Shown in pieces: positions 59,059-64,000 of a stretch of 64,000 nucleotides of DNA (its first letter is position 1; every line of letters begins with the position of its first letter). The DNA lies in assembly GCF_030813595.1 (NCBI RefSeq), contig NZ_JAUSUH010000002.1:682001-746000 (forward strand), given 5' to 3'. A program made the translations under genes and the position numbers. The notes beneath the pieces are model-generated. The model made no database searches. It was not told the origin of the DNA and saw nothing but the letters and a program-made list of their open reading frames with translations. The DNA comes from Ancylobacter vacuolatus. Lineage in GTDB: Bacteria > Pseudomonadota > Alphaproteobacteria > Rhizobiales > Xanthobacteraceae.

Positions 59059-59682
59059 ATGGAACTCCTGATCAAGTATCTCAGCGACATCTTGGGCGCC
59101 TACAAGAAGATGCTGATCTCGTCGCAGATCCCTCCGGAGAAGATTCCCGGGGCGTCGGCGAACATGAAGAACAACGTCGCCGCTCTCATTGTTTCGGGCA
59201 TCTTTTTCGCCATCGCGCGCAGCCTCGTCGGCACGCAAGGCGGCCTTTTCGCCGTGGCAGCGCTGAATTTCGGCCTTATCGTCGGCGTTATGGGCACCAT
59301 CATGCTGGTGCAGACCGTCGGGCTGCTGATCCCCCGCAACACCACCTCTAACGCGCGGCGGGTCGACCAGTGGGGAACGTTCCTGGTCTTCGTCTGGACG
59401 TTCTCGCTGGTCGCCCTCGTGGCCGATCACCTGCTGATGACGCTGGGCTGGATTCCTGGCATCCACTCTCTGGCCGGCCAGTTGACCGATGGCGGCAGCA
59501 TGGCTGCGCCCATGGCCTCAGCCGCGATCTACTCTCTTTTCGCGCTGGCGTTGCTCACCTTCAAGACGCACCGGCAAAACCCGGGCTTTCGCCCGGGCAG
59601 TTATGCCGTCGCCGCCATTACGGCGCTCTGCAGCAACACGGCGCTGGTCTACTTATTCGTCTACCAGCTGCGCGACGTCTGA
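59059..59682 (+). CDS. Hypothetical inner-membrane protein, 207 aa
   Basis: About five transmembrane segments: VAALIVSGIFFAIARSLVG, AALNFGLIVGVMGTIMLVQT, WGTFLVFVWTFSLVALVA, APMASAAIYSLFALALL and YAVAAITALCSNTALVYLFV. An amphipathic N-terminus (IKYLSDILGAYKKMLISSQI) precedes them. No known family. gagg lies seven bases before the ATG. Overlapping transcription with the secreted protein suggests a shared envelope function, unknown. Confidence 0.7.
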   Translation: MELLIKYLSDILGAYKKMLISSQIPPEKIPGASANMKNNVAALIVSGIFFAIARSLVGTQGGLFAVAALNFGLIVGVMGTIMLVQTVGLLIPRNTTSNARRVDQWGTFLVFVWTFSLVALVADHLLMTLGWIPGIHSLAGQLTDGGSMAAPMASAAIYSLFALALLTFKTHRQNPGFRPGSYAVAAITALCSNTALVYLFVYQLRDV

Positions 59683-59686
59683 TCCC

Positions 59687-61114
59687 TCACCGCACCAGGA
59701 TGTTGCGGAACAGCCAGGGGTCGGTGGGGTCGATGTCTTCCGGGAACAGGCCGGGGCGACCGTCCAGCGGGGTCCAGTCGGTGTAGTAGCCCTGCACCGT
59801 GCCGAGATAGGGCTTCTGGATCTCCAGGCAGCGGCGATAGTCCATCTCGTCGGTCTCGACGATACCGGCCTGCGGGTTTTCCAGCGCCCACACCATGCCG
59901 GCGAGCACGGCGGAGGTCACCTGCAGCCCGGTCGCGGTCTGGTAGGGGGCGAGGTTGCGCGCTTCCTCGATAGTGAGCTGCGAGCCGAACCAATAGGCGT
60001 TCTTGGCGTGGCCATAGAGCAGCACGCCGAGCTCGTCGCGCCCGTCGACGATCTCGTGCTCGGTCAGGATCGACCAATTGCCGTCGAACCGGCCCTCATT
60101 GCCGAACATCTCGTGCCAGGACAGCAGCGCGTCATTGCAGGGATGGTAGGCATAGTGGCAGGTCGGGCGGTAGGCGACCTGGGCGCCGTTGCGGACGGTG
60201 AAATAGTCGGCGATCGAGATCGATTCGTTATGGGTGACGAGGAAGCCGTGCTGCGGGCCCAGCGTCGGGCACCAGGTGCGCACCTTGGTCGCCGCGCCGG
60301 CCTGCATCAGGTAGATCGCCGCGCCGGAGCCGAAATTATGGGTGTGGCCGTTCTCCGGCATCCAGGTTTCGTGCGTGCCCCAGCCGAGCTCGGCCGGCTG
60401 CAGCCCCTCGGAGACGAAGCCCTCCACCGACCAGGTGTTGACGAACATGCCGAAGGGGCGCGGGTCGCGGGCGCGCTGGGTGTCGCGCTCGGCGATGTGG
60501 ATGCCCTTGACGCCGACGCGGCTCATCAGCTCCGCCCAACCCTCGCGGCTGGTCGGCTCGGTGAAGGCGAGGCCGGTATCGGTGGCGAGGTTGACCAGCG
60601 CCTGCTTGACGAACCAGGACACCATGCCCGGATTGGCGCCGCAGCAGGAGACGGCGGTGGGCCCGCCGGGATTGGCCCGCTTGGCCTTGAGCATGGATTC
60701 GCGCAGCGCATAATTGGAGCGGCTGGCGGGGGTGGCGTCCTTGTCGAAATAGAAGCCGAGCCAGGGCTCGACCACCGTGTCGATGTAGAGCGCGCCGAGC
60801 TCGCGGGCGAACAGCATCAGGTCGACCGAGCCGGTATCGACCGAGAGATTGATGACGAAGCCGCGCCCGCCCGTGGTGAGCAGGGGGGTGAGCACCTCGC
60901 GGTAGTTTTCCTGGGTGATGGCAAGCTGCAGGAAGCGGATGCCGCGCTCGTCCAGCAGGGCGCGGTGGTCGTCCACCGGGTCGATGACGGTCAGGCTTTC
61001 CTTGTCGAAATCGAAGTGCCGCTCCAGGAGAGGCAGGATACCGCGCCCGATCGAGCCGAAGCCGATGAGCACGAGGGGACCGTCGATTTTTCCGTAGACC
61101 GGCCAGACTGACAT
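59687..61114 (-). CDS. hss: Homospermidine synthase
   Basis: NAD-dependent enzyme making sym-homospermidine from putrescine. 475 residues, the usual length. N-terminal LVLIGFGSIGRGILPLLERH is the dinucleotide fold. GGRGFVINLSVDTGSVDLML, SCCGANPGMVSWFVKQAL and AELGWGTHETWMPENGHTHN are conserved in bacterial Hss. Homospermidine is a characteristic polyamine of many alphaproteobacteria. ATG 61114 is preceded by aaaggag. Confidence 0.95.
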   Translation of the reverse strand: MSVWPVYGKIDGPLVLIGFGSIGRGILPLLERHFDFDKESLTVIDPVDDHRALLDERGIRFLQLAITQENYREVLTPLLTTGGRGFVINLSVDTGSVDLMLFARELGALYIDTVVEPWLGFYFDKDATPASRSNYALRESMLKAKRANPGGPTAVSCCGANPGMVSWFVKQALVNLATDTGLAFTEPTSREGWAELMSRVGVKGIHIAERDTQRARDPRPFGMFVNTWSVEGFVSEGLQPAELGWGTHETWMPENGHTHNFGSGAAIYLMQAGAATKVRTWCPTLGPQHGFLVTHNESISIADYFTVRNGAQVAYRPTCHYAYHPCNDALLSWHEMFGNEGRFDGNWSILTEHEIVDGRDELGVLLYGHAKNAYWFGSQLTIEEARNLAPYQTATGLQVTSAVLAGMVWALENPQAGIVETDEMDYRRCLEIQKPYLGTVQGYYTDWTPLDGRPGLFPEDIDPTDPWLFRNILVR

Positions 61115-61240
61115 TCGCGGGGACACTCCTTTGGTTCCAAAAGGCACAGATGCGCGCGCACCATGGGACGCCGCAGCCTGCCGCGTCAATGGTGACGGGC
61201 GCGTGACGGGGTTGCGGGGGAGGCGGCGCGACGTGGGCTG

Positions 61241-61284
61241 CATGCTTCGAGGCCGGCCTTCCGGCCGGCACCTCAGCATGACGG
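61241..61284. repeat. Family B half repeat
   Basis: catgcttcgaggccggcctt then ccggccggcacctcagcatgacgg: family B outer ends around an inverted gccgg core. It lies between phaZ and hss, both on the minus strand. Confidence 0.65.
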
Positions 61285-61314
61285 AGGCTCCCTCACCTTG
61301 GGCGGGGGGGCCCC

Positions 61315-62532
61315 TCACGCATCCGCGGCGAGGATGTGGTTGCGCACCAGGGGGTAGACCTGGCCCTTCCAGCGGCGGCCGGAGAACACGCCGTAATGGC
61401 CGACGCCGGCCTGCATGTGGTGGCGCCGCAGATGCGGGCGCAGCCCCGTGCAGATGTCCTGCGCCGCCACCGTCTGCCCGACGGCGCAGATGTCGTCGCG
61501 CTCGCCTTCCACGGTGAGCAGGGCGGTGCGGCGGATGGCGCGGAAATCCAGGCTGCCGCCGCGATAGGTGAGCACGCCGCGCGGCAGCTCGTGCTGCTGG
61601 AACACCTTGTCGATGGTTTCCAGATAGAACTCGGCGGCGAGGTCGAGCACGGCGAAATACTCGTCATAGAAGGTCTTGGTGGTGTCGGCCTTCGCCTGCT
61701 CGCCCATGGCGAGGTTCTCATACAGCCCGACATGCGCCTTCACATGGCGCTCCAGATTCATCGCCATGAAGGCGCTGACCTGCAGAAATCCGGGATAGAC
61801 CCGCCGCCCCGCGCCCTTATAGCCGGGCGGGACGGTGGCGATGAGGTTCTGCTCGAACCATTCCATCGGCTTGGAGGTGGCGAGCTCGTTGACCTTGGTC
61901 GGGTTGATGCGGGTGTCGACCGGCCCGGCCATCAGCGTCATCGACAGCGGCTGGGCGGGGTTGTTCTCCTGCGCCATCACGGCGCAGGCGACGAGCACCT
62001 GAACGCAGGGCTGGCACACGGCCAGCACATGCCCGCCCGGCCCGATCTCCTCCAGGAAGCGCACGACATGGCCGACATAATCGTCGAAGCCGAAGCCGCC
62101 GGCGGAGAGCGGCACGTCGCGGGCATTGTGCCAGTCGGTGATGTAGACGTCGTTCTCCGGCAGCAGCGTCTTCACCGTGTCGAGAAGCAGCGTGGCGAAA
62201 TGGCCGGACAGCGGGGCGACCACCAGCAGGCGCGGCTGTGGCTGGTCGACATCCTTGGCGAAATGCAGCAGCGAGCCGAAGGGCAAGGTGAGCGCCACTT
62301 CCTCGCGCACCTCCACCTCGCGATTGCCTGAGGTGACGGTGCCGATGTCGAAGGCCGGGCGCTCATGGCTGAGGCCGGCGCGCTCGATCATCTCGCAGGC
62401 GGCGGTGACATTGCGCAGCAGTGGCGTGTCGCCGAAGCCGCCCATCGTGCCGATCATCTGCCGCGACAGGCGCGCGGCCAGGCGGATCGGATCGAGGAGG
62501 TCGGACTGGGCCTGATAGGCGGCATAGATCAT
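61315..62532 (-). CDS. phaZ: Intracellular polyhydroxyalkanoate depolymerase
   Basis: Mobilises stored PHB granules. 405 residues of the intracellular PhaZ family. VLAVCQPCVQVLVA contains the lipase-box-like cysteine nucleophile (Cys173), the same Cys used in Cupriavidus PhaZ1. DVYITDWHNARDVPLS and a late HHMQAGVGHYGVFSGRRW with the catalytic His are also family features. ATG 62532 is the best start though its ribosome site is weak. No phaC or phasin is nearby. Confidence 0.93.
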   Translation of the reverse strand: MIYAAYQAQSDLLDPIRLAARLSRQMIGTMGGFGDTPLLRNVTAACEMIERAGLSHERPAFDIGTVTSGNREVEVREEVALTLPFGSLLHFAKDVDQPQPRLLVVAPLSGHFATLLLDTVKTLLPENDVYITDWHNARDVPLSAGGFGFDDYVGHVVRFLEEIGPGGHVLAVCQPCVQVLVACAVMAQENNPAQPLSMTLMAGPVDTRINPTKVNELATSKPMEWFEQNLIATVPPGYKGAGRRVYPGFLQVSAFMAMNLERHVKAHVGLYENLAMGEQAKADTTKTFYDEYFAVLDLAAEFYLETIDKVFQQHELPRGVLTYRGGSLDFRAIRRTALLTVEGERDDICAVGQTVAAQDICTGLRPHLRRHHMQAGVGHYGVFSGRRWKGQVYPLVRNHILAADA

Positions 62533-62899
62533 CGGCGGGGAATCTTCCGGCAAAAGCCTGCGCGGCAGCAGCTCGGGCGACGACAAGGTGGGCGGCGAGA
62601 GGTCATGCGCGCTCCGGCAGAGGGTCCATGTGCGGCGGTCGGTGCGGGGCGCACGGTTCGCCAGCAATGGGGCCTGCCGGACCTATCCTAGAGCGGATGC
62701 AAGGCCGCTGCCAAGACGGTTGCGGAGTAGCGGGCACGCACCCGGCCAGCGCACCCAGCGATCATTCTGCTACCCCTGGCTTGCGCGGGGATGCCGGTGC
62801 GGAAAAGGCGGGCGTCATACCTGCGTCAGGAATGGCACGAAGTGTGATTGCCGCCTGCGGGCCGCACAATGGACGCCGCGCCGGAACAGGAAGCCTGCC
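62533..62899. other. Divergent gap between phaZ and the GST gene
   Basis: 367 bases. Frames remain open on the plus strand but their residues are Arg/Pro/Cys-rich with no ribosome sites, so no gene is called. No hairpin or operator stands out; both promoters should be within it. Confidence 0.5.
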
Positions 62900-63733
62900 A
62901 TGCCCGCCTCGACCTCCAAACCTGCCTCCAATTCTGTCTCCAAGGCCGCCGCCAAACCCGCCGCGCGCGGGACGATGAAGGCTCCGGGCAAGGCGGCGGG
63001 GGTGAAGGCCGGCGCTAAACCTGCGGCCAAAGCTGTGGCGAAACCAGCGAAAGTCGCCGCCGCTGCAGAGGCCGCCGCACCGGCGGCGGTGCTGACCATC
63101 AGCAGCAAGAACTATTCGTCCTGGTCGCTGCGCGGCTTTCTGCTCTGCCGGCTGGCGGGGCTCGATGTGGCGGAGGCGCGCGTCTCCGCCGACGACCCGG
63201 CGATCCGGGCCGAGCTGCTGCTGCAATCCTCCTCCTTCCTGGTGCCGCGGCTCGACCATGAGGGGCTGCGGATTTGGGACACGCTGGCCATTGCCGAATA
63301 CCTGCACGAATTGAAGCCAGAGGCCGGGCTTCTGCCCACGGATCGCGCAGCGCGGGCGCATTGCCGCTCGATCAGCGGCGAGATGCATTCGGGCTTCGCC
63401 AATCTGCGCTCGGCGCTGCCGATGAACCTCAAGGCGCACCATCCCGGCTTCAAGGTGTGGAGCGGCGCGCAGGGCGACATCGTCCGCATCCTCGCCATCT
63501 GGACCGAATGCCTGAAGACCTATGGCGGTCCCTATCTGTTCGGGCCGGCACCGACCCTGGCGGACGCGATGTACGCCCCGGTCTGCGCCCGCTTCACCAC
63601 CTATGACGTGCCGCTGGACGCCAGGAGCCGCGCCTATTGCAAGGCCATGCTGGCCCTGCCCGCGATGAAGGAATGGGTGGCGGCGGCGCGGGAGGAGCCG
63701 GACGAGATGGAGGAGCTGGACGTCGAGTTCTGA
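62900..63733 (+). CDS. Glutathione S-transferase with Lys/Ala-rich N-terminal tail
   Basis: 277 residues. Residues 1-63 are a low-complexity tail with ten lysines and almost no acidic residues (KAPGKAAGVKAGAKPAAKAV), like bacterial histone H1-like proteins. From about residue 64 a GST-fold begins: VLTISSKNYSSWSLRGFLLC (catalytic Ser region), SSFLVPRLDHEGLRIWDTLA, IAEYLHELKPEAGLLP, then a helical C-domain ending MEELDVEF. ATG 62900 has caggaag upstream; an internal ATG at 62975 would still leave half the tail. Confidence 0.8.
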   Translation: MPASTSKPASNSVSKAAAKPAARGTMKAPGKAAGVKAGAKPAAKAVAKPAKVAAAAEAAAPAAVLTISSKNYSSWSLRGFLLCRLAGLDVAEARVSADDPAIRAELLLQSSSFLVPRLDHEGLRIWDTLAIAEYLHELKPEAGLLPTDRAARAHCRSISGEMHSGFANLRSALPMNLKAHHPGFKVWSGAQGDIVRILAIWTECLKTYGGPYLFGPAPTLADAMYAPVCARFTTYDVPLDARSRAYCKAMLALPAMKEWVAAAREEPDEMEELDVEF

Positions 63734-63772
63734 GGGGGGTGTCGGAGTGCTGCGGCGGACTATCCAGACCTT

Positions 63773-63857
63773 CCCTCATGGCCGGGCTAGACCCGGCCAC
63801 CCGGGGCCCGCGCGGAGCGACTGGGCTGGGTCCCCGGGTCAAGCCCGGGGATGAGGG
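63773..63857. repeat. Palindromic intergenic repeat, family A copy 6
   Basis: From ccctcatggccgggctagac to gggtcaagcccggggatgaggg. Nearly the same as the copy at 55892-55981 in both arms, with a different centre. Confidence 0.8.
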
Positions 63858-63894
63858 CTGGCGCGGGGCTTTGCGGCCTGCCCGACCGCCGAGC

Positions 63895-64000
63895 GACGTC
63901 ATCCTGAGGTGCCCGGCCGAATGGCCGGGCCTCGAAGGAGGCTCGCAGGCGCGACGCTCTTCTTCGCCCATCCTTCGAGGCTCGCTGCGCTCGCACCTCA
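63895..64000. repeat. Palindromic repeat, family B copy, cut by window end
   Basis: Starts gacgtcatcctgaggtgccc with inner gcccggccgaatggccgggc hairpin and continues to catccttcgaggctcgctgc ... gcacctca at the last base. The closing ggatgacg is presumably just outside the window. Confidence 0.75.

Overview
The window is a GC-rich chromosomal segment of an alphaproteobacterium, most likely order Hyphomicrobiales (Rhizobiales) and possibly Xanthobacteraceae. This is inferred from gene content: Rhizobiales-type families (DUF3422, MmcB, a TIGR02300 'KFYDLN' protein, a TIGR02301 protein, a CP4-like class II aroA, an FzlA-like GST), a heat-shock promoter matching the alphaproteobacterial consensus, and the palindromic intergenic repeats common in this order. 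About 60 protein genes and one tRNA (Ala, GGC) are supported. No rRNA, CRISPR array, transposase or prophage was seen.

Layout. 1-4 kb: truB, rpsO and pnp (RNA modification, ribosome, RNA decay), with structured leaders. 4-13 kb: a minus-strand block with a chemoreceptor, an asparaginase, and a glycolate oxidase operon glcD-(8-oxoguanine deaminase-like)-glcE-glcF. 13-20 kb: small hypothetical genes, a secreted lipase-like protein, a DUF3422 protein, and an fzlA-like/queG/epimerase operon. 20.5-24 kb: dnaK and dnaJ behind a predicted RpoH promoter. 24-28 kb: a phospholipid N-methyltransferase, an FMN reductase, pyrF, a double DUF1330 protein, rpsU. 28-34 kb: mostly minus-strand, with argB, a HAD nucleotidase, dapD and dapE (arginine and lysine/diaminopimelate synthesis) separated by palindromic repeats. 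34-40 kb: a MATE exporter, mmcB and mutS, then a RelB/RelE-type toxin-antitoxin pair lying between the true mutS end and a diverged second copy of that end. 40-44 kb: an isochorismatase-like hydrolase, ppdK, DoxX, tRNA-Ala. 44-52.5 kb: aroA, cmk and rpsA, usually tightly linked, here separated between cmk and rpsA by 3.9 kb containing a carboxymuconolactone decarboxylase-like gene, an orphan cobF, a small membrane gene plus a duplicated fragment of its 3' end, and a clearly AT-rich gene for an ATP-binding protein that looks horizontally acquired. 52.5-64 kb: a divergent EamA transporter/ArsR-like regulator pair, UPF0114, an acetyltransferase, hemH, a proC-like gene, an undescribed secreted/membrane gene pair behind an inverted repeat, homospermidine synthase, a PHA depolymerase, and a GST with a lysine/alanine-rich tail.

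Most of the window is housekeeping. The accessory signals worth attention are the two insertion footprints (toxin-antitoxin at mutS, AT-rich ATPase upstream of rpsA), each next to a duplicated gene 3' end; the amidohydrolase inside the glycolate oxidase operon; the secreted/membrane gene pair at 58.2-59.7 kb; an orphan porin-like N-terminal peptide; and a 33-bp minisatellite overlapping the end of the epimerase gene.
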